Assembly: GCA_947626175.1 (NCBI GenBank)
Contig: CANQRE010000032.1
Location: forward strand, 1 to 8,565
Direction of reading: 5' to 3'
Length of the DNA: 8,565 bases
Source of the DNA: an uncultured Clostridia bacterium
GTDB lineage: Bacteria > Bacillota > Clostridia > Christensenellales > UBA1242
This document shows positions 1 through 4,171 of the stretch, in pieces. The notes below the pieces were generated by a model. The model made no database searches. It was given only the letters and a program-made list of their open reading frames with translations, and had not been told where the DNA came from. The position numbers were made by a program, and so were the translations under genes. Numbering within the stretch: position 1 is the first letter of the stretch; each line of letters starts with the position of its first letter.

Positions 1-277
1 AAGAGTCAATATATTTTTTTATGAGAATGTTTGCAAGCAGTGGATCCATTTTTGAAAGAATGTTTTCTGTGAGAATTTTGATGTTGATCAAATCTATTTT
101 TCTTTGTGACAATTCAATTATCTTTTCTGTTAAATCAAGCGTTCCATCATAAGAATAATTGTAACAATTTGTTGGTGACAATGCCTTTTTTTCAATAATC
201 CTGTCAATCGCCCCTGCAACCCTTTCCAAAAATCTGTAAGTTGAAAGTAATGTTTTTGCCCAAACGTGATTTTGCAT
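1..277 (-). CDS. Unrecognised small protein, N-terminal 92 residues (C-terminus outside window)
   Basis: An open frame starts at ATG 277-275 and runs off the left edge without a stop. It begins MQNHVWAKTLL and ends in the window at KKYIDS. The start is supported by an AGGGAG ribosome-binding site (286-291) 8 nt upstream and by a good promoter (308-336). The visible part is helical and charged, with no membrane segment or signal peptide. The stretch around residues 77-92 (MDPLLANILIKKYIDS) loosely resembles the beginning of a sigma-70 region 4 or similar helix-turn-helix. The recognition helix would lie outside the window, so this is only a suggestion. I do not recognise the family. It is a single gene, transcribed leftward and divergent from tRNA-Leu. 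I am confident it is a real gene and not confident of any function. Confidence 0.72.
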   Translation of the reverse strand, partial: MQNHVWAKTLLSTYRFLERVAGAIDRIIEKKALSPTNCYNYSYDGTLDLTEKIIELSQRKIDLINIKILTENILSKMDPLLANILIKKYIDS

Positions 278-307
278 CTATATTTCTCCCTTTTTGAATA
301 TAGCAAA

Positions 308-336
308 ATTATAAAATTCGCACCTTCAATAGTCAA
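308..336 (-). promoter_or_regulatory. Promoter of the unrecognised gene at 1-277
   Basis: On the minus strand a -35 TTGACT (336-331) is followed by a 17-nt spacer and a perfect -10 TATAAT (313-308). The predicted start is near 301, giving a leader of about 24 nt with the ribosome-binding site at 286-291. Confidence 0.75.
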
Positions 337-361
337 TTTTTAATGCCAAAATTTTTGATGG

Positions 362-438
362 TTTTTTACATTTTTTTACAATATTCGAGTTTTTGACGCA
401 CTTTTGACTCATTTGTGACAAATCTTTGACGGCATTTT
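362..438. promoter_or_regulatory. Phased T-tract / TTTGAC-like repeat array, function unknown
   Basis: The gene-free stretch 278-560 contains this array. Two TTTTTTACA units lie at 362-370 and 372-380. Further on, GAC trinucleotides preceded by T-rich sequence fall at 395-397, 406-408, 417-419 and 428-430, exactly 11 bp apart (units TTTTGAC, TTTTGAC, TTGTGAC, CTTTGAC). T-runs are therefore roughly in phase with the helix, which is known to favour curvature. The array ends about 60 bp upstream of the tRNA-Leu -35. It could be curved DNA, a regulator-binding array, or chance in T-rich sequence. I see no gene in this stretch. Confidence 0.4.
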
Positions 439-498
439 GTGCAAAAATATGGCATAATTATGAAAAAAGCAAATTTTTTTGTAATATTGCAAAATCGC

Positions 499-528
499 TT
501 GAAAAACTGCAAAGCGATGTGTTATAAT
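499..528 (+). promoter_or_regulatory. Promoter of tRNA-Leu(CAA)
   Basis: The -35 is TTGAAA (499-504) and the spacer is 18 nt. The -10 is a perfect TATAAT (523-528) preceded by TG at 520-521, an extended -10. The predicted start is near 535, about 26 nt before the mature tRNA. Confidence 0.82.
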
Positions 529-560
529 ATCATTGCGCTAAAAAAGCACACGCAAAAAAT

Positions 561-646
561 GCAGGTGTGGTGGAATGGCAGACGCGAAGGACTCAAAATC
601 CTTTGTTGGCAACAACGTGTGGGTTCAAGTCCCACCACCTGCACCA
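561..646 (+). tRNA. tRNA-Leu(CAA)
   Basis: A complete class II tRNA of 86 nt including an encoded CCA (644-646). The acceptor stem is GCAGGTG (561-567) paired with CACCTGC (636-642), and the discriminator is A643. The anticodon stem AAGGA/TCCTT encloses loop CTCAAAA, giving anticodon CAA at 594-596, which reads UUG. There is a long variable arm with a GTTG-GCAA-CAAC hairpin. The T arm is GTGGG-TTCAAGT-CCCAC. The long variable arm, A73 discriminator and CAA anticodon all indicate leucine. It is a single-gene unit with its own promoter and terminator. Confidence 0.97.
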
Positions 647-649
647 ACA

Positions 650-679
650 AAAAAATATCGAGAACGCTCGATATTTTTT
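650..679. terminator. Bidirectional terminator between tRNA-Leu and cmk
   Basis: A 13-bp perfect stem (650-662 with 667-679, core ATATCGAG/CTCGATAT) with loop AACG has an A-run on the 5' side and a T-run on the 3' side. It therefore reads as an intrinsic terminator on both strands. It ends the tRNA-Leu transcript and, on the other strand, lies about 14 nt past the cmk stop codon. Confidence 0.88.
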
Positions 680-692
680 ATTGTTAATTATG

Positions 693-1373
693 TCAGTGAG
701 AGTGGCTTTTCCCCAGCTTTTTGTTTATTACCTTTTCACAATAATCTGCGGTTTGTTTAAGGGTTTTGTTTGTTGAGTCAACAACAATTGCATCCGGAGC
801 AATTTCAAGGCGACCATTTTCACGGGTTTCGTCACGCATATCCCTTAACTTTAAATCTTCCAGCACCTTTTCATATGAGTCCGCTTCGCCCTTTTCCTTA
901 AGTTCCAGCCATCTGCGCTTTGCTCTGACTTCGCTTGAAGCGGTGATATAAAATTTGACCGTTGCGTTTGGAAGCACTTTGGTGGTTATGTCCCTTCCTT
1001 CCATCACGCAATTGTGCCTTTTGGCAAAATTTTGTTGAAGTGAAAGCACTTTTTGGCGAACTTCGGGATAAGGCGAAATTTCGCTTGTGAGAAGGCTTAT
1101 TTTTTCAGTTCGAATGAATGGCGTTTCGTCTATGCCGTTGACAATAACGTGCTGAAAATCTTTGTAAAATCGCACTTTCACGTCAAGCGTTTTGACGAAT
1201 TTTTGAATGTTGGTTTGGCTTACCTTTTTGTATCCTGCCCTTTCATAGGCACAGGCAACAGCCCGATACAATGCACCTGTGTCAAGGCGTTTTAGGTTAA
1301 GTCTGCGAGCAAGTTCTTTTGACAAAGTGCTTTTGCCAGAACTCGTGGTTCCGTCGATTGCAATATTTATCAT
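693..1373 (-). CDS. cmk: Cytidylate kinase (CMP/dCMP kinase)
   Basis: Transfers phosphate from ATP to CMP or dCMP in pyrimidine salvage and RNA turnover, in the cytoplasm. The 226-residue product has the family's usual length. Visible motifs are the P-loop GTTSSGKS (residues 8-15), the nucleotide-binding DTGALYRA (31-38), EGRDI (125-129) followed by VLPNA, and the lid/substrate arginines in RDMRDETR (177-184). The start is ATG 1373-1371, because AAAGGAG (1386-1380) lies 6 nt upstream. A longer frame beginning 10 codons earlier would overlap the promoter and has no ribosome-binding site. One oddity is T130 in GRDITT, where the usual family sequence is GRDIGT. The gene has its own promoter and is not next to plsC/rpsA, where clostridial cmk often sits. 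It shares a bidirectional terminator with tRNA-Leu. Confidence 0.95.
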   Translation of the reverse strand: MINIAIDGTTSSGKSTLSKELARRLNLKRLDTGALYRAVACAYERAGYKKVSQTNIQKFVKTLDVKVRFYKDFQHVIVNGIDETPFIRTEKISLLTSEISPYPEVRQKVLSLQQNFAKRHNCVMEGRDITTKVLPNATVKFYITASSEVRAKRRWLELKEKGEADSYEKVLEDLKLRDMRDETRENGRLEIAPDAIVVDSTNKTLKQTADYCEKVINKKLGKSHSH

Positions 1374-1393
1374 CTTTAGCTCCTTTGGGATAA

Positions 1394-1422
1394 AATTTAA
1401 CACTTTTGCAAAGTTATGTCAA
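1394..1422 (-). promoter_or_regulatory. Promoter of cmk
   Basis: A perfect -35 TTGACA (1422-1417) is followed by a 17-nt spacer and -10 TAAATT (1399-1394), with an upstream TG one base before the hexamer (extended -10). The predicted start, near 1387, falls immediately before the ribosome-binding site, so the leader is only about 14 nt. The promoter abuts the terminator of the upstream gene. Confidence 0.8.
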
Positions 1423-1423
1423 A

Positions 1424-1452
1424 CAAAAAAACCGTTTCAGTTAAGAAACGAT
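1424..1452 (-). terminator. Terminator of the 158-aa gene, with the stop codon in its loop
   Basis: On the minus strand the stem CGTTTC/GAAACG (1449-1444 and 1438-1433) is followed by G and a run of seven T (1431-1425). The six-nt loop (1439-1444 region) contains the TAA stop (1443-1441) of the gene it terminates. Confidence 0.75.
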
Positions 1453-1917
1453 TTCATCATTTGAAAGTGCCTCATCTGCTTGGTCAACAAAATCGATTTT
1501 GTCGCATTGGCGTTTGACATCACTTACAAAACTTTTGCACGCAATGCTCAGACCATCATTGCGAAGGCTTGAACGAAGTTCAACCTTGCCCGCATGCGAC
1601 AACTGATTGCTGTCACACAAAAATTCAAAACTAACTTGTTCGCGGCCAAACCAAACACGCAAATAACTGGAGTTGAAATCATCACATATGTCATTTGCAG
1701 GCCTAAAATCAATCAAACTTTCCGCAAAACTGCGAACCGCCCCATAACAAGCGTTGTCAGCAGAAAAAGTTAACTTTTCACTTGCACCCAATCTGCCCTT
1801 TGAAGCGATGCCAATTGAAAGAGAATCGGGATAAACATGAACAACAAGTTGTTTTTTCGGATCTAACGAGCTTTCAACAGCCGCCGACATTGCAAATTCA
1901 TCAATATGAACAAACAT
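1441..1917 (-). CDS. Unrecognised 158-aa protein
   Basis: The start is ATG 1917-1915, with AAAGGGGG (1930-1923) just upstream. A longer frame starting 13 codons earlier would begin inside the promoter and is rejected. The product begins MFVHIDEFAMSAAVESS. It looks soluble and probably rich in beta strands (QLVVHVYPDSLSIGIASKG near residues 23-41, then alternating hydrophobic stretches). It has no signal peptide or membrane segment. Scattered cysteines form no evident metal-binding motif. I do not recognise the family. It is a single-gene unit with its own promoter and a terminator that overlaps its stop codon, and it is divergent from tRNA-Thr. The clean expression signals argue that it is a real gene. 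No function can be proposed. Confidence 0.8.
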   Translation of the reverse strand: MFVHIDEFAMSAAVESSLDPKKQLVVHVYPDSLSIGIASKGRLGASEKLTFSADNACYGAVRSFAESLIDFRPANDICDDFNSSYLRVWFGREQVSFEFLCDSNQLSHAGKVELRSSLRNDGLSIACKSFVSDVKRQCDKIDFVDQADEALSNDEIVS

Positions 1918-1936
1918 CTTTGCCCCCTTTGACAGA

Positions 1937-1964
1937 ATTATAACACATAAATCCAAAAAATCAA
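1937..1964 (-). promoter_or_regulatory. Promoter of the 158-aa gene
   Basis: The -35 is TTGATT (1964-1959), the spacer is 16 nt, and the -10 is a perfect TATAAT (1942-1937) preceded by TG one base upstream (extended -10). The predicted start is near 1930, inside the G-rich ribosome-binding site region, so the leader is about 13 nt. Confidence 0.75.
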
Positions 1965-1974
1965 CAAAAAAGCT

Positions 1975-2003
1975 TTTAAAATTTTTTGCTTTTATGATAT
2001 ACT
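1975..2003 (+). promoter_or_regulatory. Promoter of tRNA-Thr(CGU)
   Basis: A weak -35 TTTAAA (1975-1980) is followed by a 17-nt spacer and -10 TATACT (1998-2003) with TG at 1995-1996 (extended -10). The mature tRNA starts 13 nt beyond the -10, so the 5' leader is very short. Confidence 0.65.
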
Positions 2004-2015
2004 AAAGTGCGTTAT

Positions 2016-2091
2016 GCTGCTGTGGCTCAGTTGGTAGAGCAGCTGATTCGTAATCAGCAGGTCGCGGGTCCGAGTCCCGCCAGCAGCTCCA
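2016..2091 (+). tRNA. tRNA-Thr(CGU)
   Basis: A complete 76-nt tRNA with encoded CCA (2089-2091). The acceptor stem is GCTGCTG (2016-2022) with CAGCAGC (2081-2087), and the discriminator is T2088. The anticodon stem GCTGA/TCAGC encloses TTCGTAA, giving anticodon CGT, which reads ACG. The D arm (GGCTCAGTTGGTAGAGC) and T arm (CGGG-TCCGAGT-CCCG) are standard apart from TCC where TTC is usual in the T loop. From 2061 onward this gene is part of a 46-bp sequence that recurs at 2356-2401. Confidence 0.97.
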
Positions 2092-2106
2092 ACAAAAAAA
2101 CTGCGC
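2061..2106 (+). repeat. Left copy of 46-bp direct repeat (tRNA-Thr 3' end plus flank; attL-like)
   Basis: Covers the last 31 nt of tRNA-Thr (variable loop, T arm, 3' acceptor strand and CCA) and 15 nt of downstream flank, ending in AAAAAAACTGCGC. It is identical over all 46 bases to 2356-2401. A duplicated tRNA 3' end with an intact gene on one side is the known signature of tyrosine-integrase attachment sites. Confidence 0.9.
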
Positions 2107-2158
2107 TTTGACTCGGATTGCTTGACGCAATCACTCGGGAGACGCTTGTTTTTTTGTT
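2091..2158 (+). terminator. Probable tRNA-Thr terminator, partly formed by the repeat
   Basis: The 11-nt AACAAAAAAAC (2091-2101) is perfectly complementary to 2148-2158, with three further G-C pairs inside (2103-2105 with 2143-2145). The enclosed region carries a second hairpin, GATTGC-TTGAC-GCAATC (2116-2132). The 3' arm is T-rich. The upstream arm lies in the 46-bp repeat and the downstream arm in the inserted segment. The second repeat copy has no matching T-rich arm after it. Confidence 0.5.
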
Positions 2159-2355
2159 TCGCGGCCAAGCGAAAATCGCACTTCGTTGGCGATTTTGCCG
2201 CGACTCCCATGCGAAGAACAAATTCTAAGAACTGCGAAGCAAGACTTCGAAGTTTTGATTCAAAAAAATGCCTGCCATTTTTTGAAAAAGGAGCAAACAA
2301 GCGAGGTTCCCAGGATTTTGACAAAAATCCGCCGCCGAGCGAACTTTGCAACGTT
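2107..2355. other. Gene-free, hairpin-rich 249-bp insert between the tRNA-Thr repeats
   Basis: No credible gene lies here on either strand. By hand count the segment is about 46% GC, clearly richer than the AT-rich genes around it. Besides the terminator-like fold it contains a strong hairpin. In that hairpin 2160-2165 pairs with 2197-2202 and 2172-2179 pairs with 2189-2196, giving 14 bp with a 6-nt bulge and a 9-nt loop. Smaller hairpins are AAAAAATG-CCTGC-CATTTTTT near 2263-2283 and GGATTTT-GACA-AAAATCC (2313-2330). There is no integrase, replication or cargo gene. It may be a remnant or miniature integrative element, or a structured RNA. Confidence 0.6.
2160..2202. repeat. Long bulged inverted repeat in the insert
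   Basis: CGCGGC (2160-2165) pairs with GCCGCG (2197-2202), and AAAATCGC (2172-2179) pairs with GCGATTTT (2189-2196). A 6-nt bulge (CAAGCG) sits on one side and the loop is ACTTCGTTG. No T-run follows, so it does not look like a simple terminator. Confidence 0.7.
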
Positions 2356-2401
2356 GTCGCGGGTCCGAGTCCCGCCAGCAGCTCCAACAAAAAAACTGCG
2401 C
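2356..2401 (+). repeat. Right copy of 46-bp direct repeat (attR-like)
   Basis: Identical over 46 bases to 2061-2106. It holds the tRNA-Thr 3' portion with no 5' half upstream, so it cannot encode a tRNA. The flanking bases differ from the first copy on both sides (T2355 against G2060, G2402 against T2107), so the repeat boundary is sharp. Confidence 0.9.
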
Positions 2402-2403
2402 GA

Positions 2404-2420
2404 CTGCAGATTACGAATCA
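2404..2420 (-). repeat. Inverted partial copy of the tRNA-Thr anticodon arm
   Basis: Starting 3 nt after the right 46-bp repeat, this 17-nt stretch (CTGCAGATTACGAATCA) matches the reverse complement of tRNA-Thr 2044-2060 at 16 of 17 positions. It comes just before the leader of the HAD gene. The remaining gene-free bases (2421-2476) include a TATACT at 2429-2434 without a convincing -35, and a CCGCTTCGCTCCG stretch. Confidence 0.55.
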
Positions 2421-2476
2421 AGTTTCGTTATACTCCGCTTCGCTCCGTGGCGTTCGCTATTTATTAAGGAAGAATT

Positions 2477-3166
2477 ATGACAACAAAAAAACAAATCTCC
2501 CCTAAAACAAAAATTGCCGTGTTTGATTTTGACGGAACAATTTCTCTTGCCAATGCAGGCGGAAATTGCTGGTTTTATATCTGGGAAAAAATCGGGGCTT
2601 GCGAACAAGATGAATACTATGCAAACATGTTTTACAGCGGACAAATAACCGATGAAGAATGGTCAAAACTTGTGATTGATGAATATCGCAAACGCGGAGT
2701 GACCAAAAAACTTGTGGAAAGCGTTGCCGAAAATCTTTGCGTCAGAAAAGGAACAAAGCAAACTTTTGAAGAACTTAAAAAACGCAACATAAAAATTTTT
2801 ATCATCTCAGGCGGAATAAAGCAAATTGTTGAAAGATGTGTTCGCGATTTTCGTGACCTTATTGACGAAATTGTTTGTGAAGAACTTTTATTTGACAAAG
2901 ATGGGCTTGTTTGTGGAAGTATTAAGGCCAATTTTGACACAGAAAGAAAGGAAAAATACATTTTTGAGCTTGCAAAAAGATTTAAAGTCAGCCCAAGCGA
3001 AATCTTTTTTATGGGAAATGGAAACAACGATGAATCGGTGCATTTGTCAGGGGCAACAACTTTGTGCATAAATCCCCACAAAACCAACCCATATGACAAA
3101 AACTGCTGGGATTTTTACATCGAAAATTTGACAAACTTTAAGCAAATTTTGCCGTTTGTGAAATAA
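2477..3166 (+). CDS. HAD-family phosphatase, SerB-like (HAD subfamily IB)
   Basis: A 229-residue haloacid-dehalogenase-fold hydrolase, probably a cytoplasmic phosphomonoesterase. Motif I is DFDGT at 17-21 (nucleophile D17, general acid D19). The helical cap inserted after it (about 28-88) is typical of the IB type. Motif II is IISGG (S111), the motif III lysine is in ERKEK (K158 or K160), and motif IV is GNGNND (180-185). The family's motif IV is normally GDGxND, so the first metal-site aspartate is replaced by N181 while D185 is kept. The layout resembles phosphoserine phosphatase, but the substrate cannot be told, and no serine-pathway neighbours are present. The start is supported by AAGGA about 6 nt upstream. 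No clear promoter is visible just upstream. Transcription may come from within the tRNA-Thr element or by read-through. Confidence 0.88.
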   Translation: MTTKKQISPKTKIAVFDFDGTISLANAGGNCWFYIWEKIGACEQDEYYANMFYSGQITDEEWSKLVIDEYRKRGVTKKLVESVAENLCVRKGTKQTFEELKKRNIKIFIISGGIKQIVERCVRDFRDLIDEIVCEELLFDKDGLVCGSIKANFDTERKEKYIFELAKRFKVSPSEIFFMGNGNNDESVHLSGATTLCINPHKTNPYDKNCWDFYIENLTNFKQILPFVK

Positions 3167-3183
3167 TGCTTGTTTAGTGCAAA

Positions 3184-3208
3184 AAAAATCAAATAAGTGT
3201 TGATTTTT
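3184..3208 (+). terminator. Weak terminator-like hairpin after the HAD gene
   Basis: AAAAATCAA (3184-3192) pairs with TTGATTTTT (3200-3208) around a 7-nt loop. The stem has only two G-C pairs. The same bases supply the -35 of the next gene, so termination here is uncertain. Confidence 0.4.
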
Positions 3209-3228
3209 GGTTAAAAATTTGGTATAAT
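3200..3228 (+). promoter_or_regulatory. Promoter of the HEKAH gene, predicting a leaderless mRNA
   Basis: The -35 is TTGATT (3200-3205), the spacer is 17 nt, and the -10 is a perfect TATAAT (3223-3228) with TG at 3220-3221 (extended -10). Transcription normally begins about 7 nt past the -10, which is A3235, the first base of the start codon. Confidence 0.82.
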
Positions 3229-3234
3229 TAAGTT

Positions 3235-4143
3235 ATGGAAGCAGAAAGAAAAGAAAAATTTGTTCGTTTGACTGAAGATTTGAAAACAATCTTATCACAC
3301 ACTCATTGTCTTTTGCCAGAAGACTATGTTTATATTATGCAAGAAATTTGCTCTGACTACAATGATTTATACATAAAACCAACAATAAACAAACTTGGGC
3401 TTCAGGACTGCCCTATCGTTTTTCACACAGATGAAAATGACCAACAATCATCTTATGATGGACTTTGTCGATATGATTCAAAGGAATGCGACCTTTATTT
3501 AAGCAATATTTATGAAGAAGGATATAATGAGAAAGCGTTGCTTGATCGTGCCATGGAATTTCTGCTGTCTTGTGGGCATGAAAAAGCTCATTATTTGCAA
3601 CACAAGTATGGCGAGAACAAAGAAGCCTCAAAAGCAAGAATAACTGGATTTCAAGGCTGCTTGAAATCAGCAATTTATCCTATGGATATCAATGTTTATG
3701 CACAAGCAAAAATTGCAGATTCCATTGACAATTATTTTAAAACACAAATTGGGGAATGGATAAATGTGGAAAGTGCAGTTCAATCATTAAAGACTACAAC
3801 AAACCCCGAAGACGGCGAAAGAATGTATGAAGAGGCACAAAAGCGAGATCCGTCACTTGAGAGCAAAGTCCCTGCTTTGTTGGACGGAGATGCAAAAAAA
3901 ACAGCTGGATATGCAATTTATTATTGTCAAGATCATGAAAAGCACGCTCGGCTTGCTGCAATGGGCTTTTTGTCAGACTTTATTTGGGATATGAAGGACA
4001 ACTTGGATCTTAACGACCCTGAAAACAGTAAATTACACGACTTTTTTGACATTTATCTTTTAAAACAATGGAACATTGAACAAAACAATCTTGACGCATT
4101 TGAACCAATCAGAGACAACGTTCTAAACGCGCTTAATTGCTAA
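3235..4143 (+). CDS. Putative HExxH metallopeptidase-like protein, 302 aa, probably leaderless
   Basis: I do not recognise the family. Residues 111-123 read LSCGHEKAHYLQH, matching the zincin zinc-site pattern HExxH (H115, E116, H119) with the common trailing xxQ. A possible third ligand is E235 in DHEKHARLAAMGF (233-245), which resembles the E..A...G segment of gluzincins, or H234/H237. The rest is acidic, helical and soluble-looking, with no signal peptide or membrane helix, so a cytoplasmic location is likely. There is no Shine-Dalgarno upstream of ATG 3235, and the promoter puts the transcript start on that A. The next in-frame Met is M35, too far in to be a likely start. It is a single-gene unit closed by a strong bidirectional terminator. 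The zinc site is inferred from motif alone. A non-enzymatic protein with a chance HEKAH is possible. Confidence 0.75.
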   Translation: MEAERKEKFVRLTEDLKTILSHTHCLLPEDYVYIMQEICSDYNDLYIKPTINKLGLQDCPIVFHTDENDQQSSYDGLCRYDSKECDLYLSNIYEEGYNEKALLDRAMEFLLSCGHEKAHYLQHKYGENKEASKARITGFQGCLKSAIYPMDINVYAQAKIADSIDNYFKTQIGEWINVESAVQSLKTTTNPEDGERMYEEAQKRDPSLESKVPALLDGDAKKTAGYAIYYCQDHEKHARLAAMGFLSDFIWDMKDNLDLNDPENSKLHDFFDIYLLKQWNIEQNNLDAFEPIRDNVLNALNC

Positions 4144-4146
4144 CAA

Positions 4147-4171
4147 AAAAACAGGCTCAATACCTGTTTTT
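4147..4171. terminator. Bidirectional terminator between the HEKAH gene and the nucleoside hydrolase
   Basis: AAAAACAGG (4147-4155) pairs with CCTGTTTTT (4163-4171) around loop CTCAATA. T-runs follow on the plus strand (to 4179) and on the minus strand. The stop codon of the minus-strand gene (4172-4170) overlaps the base of the stem. Confidence 0.87.

Noticed and set aside
439..687. Plus-strand open frames over the tRNA-Leu gene (439-687, 567-776, 575-760)
   Set aside because: They overlap a complete tRNA and its promoter and terminator, so they are shadows. CATAAT near 453-458 lacks a -35 at proper spacing.
1992..2390. Minus-strand open frame (132 codons) containing GGTRTRDLLITNQLLYQLSHS
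   Set aside because: This is the well-known false protein read antisense through a tRNA gene. It spans tRNA-Thr and the repeat and has no ribosome-binding site of its own.
2356..2401. A second tRNA-Thr gene
   Set aside because: Only the 3' half is present. There is no D arm, anticodon arm or 5' acceptor strand upstream.
2061..2401. CRISPR array or simple tandem duplication
   Set aside because: Only two repeat copies exist, anchored in a tRNA. The sequence before the second copy does not resemble the rest of the tRNA, so the whole gene was not duplicated.
2122..2505. Plus-strand open frames across the insert between the 46-bp repeats (also 2186-2467)
   Set aside because: They run through the tRNA-derived repeat and into the HAD gene start, have no ribosome-binding site, and their translations look like random low-complexity sequence.
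2632..3099. Minus-strand open frame of 155 codons opposite the HAD gene
   Set aside because: It is antisense to a gene with clear HAD motifs. It is Ser/Leu-rich, as expected of a shadow frame, and has no ribosome-binding site.
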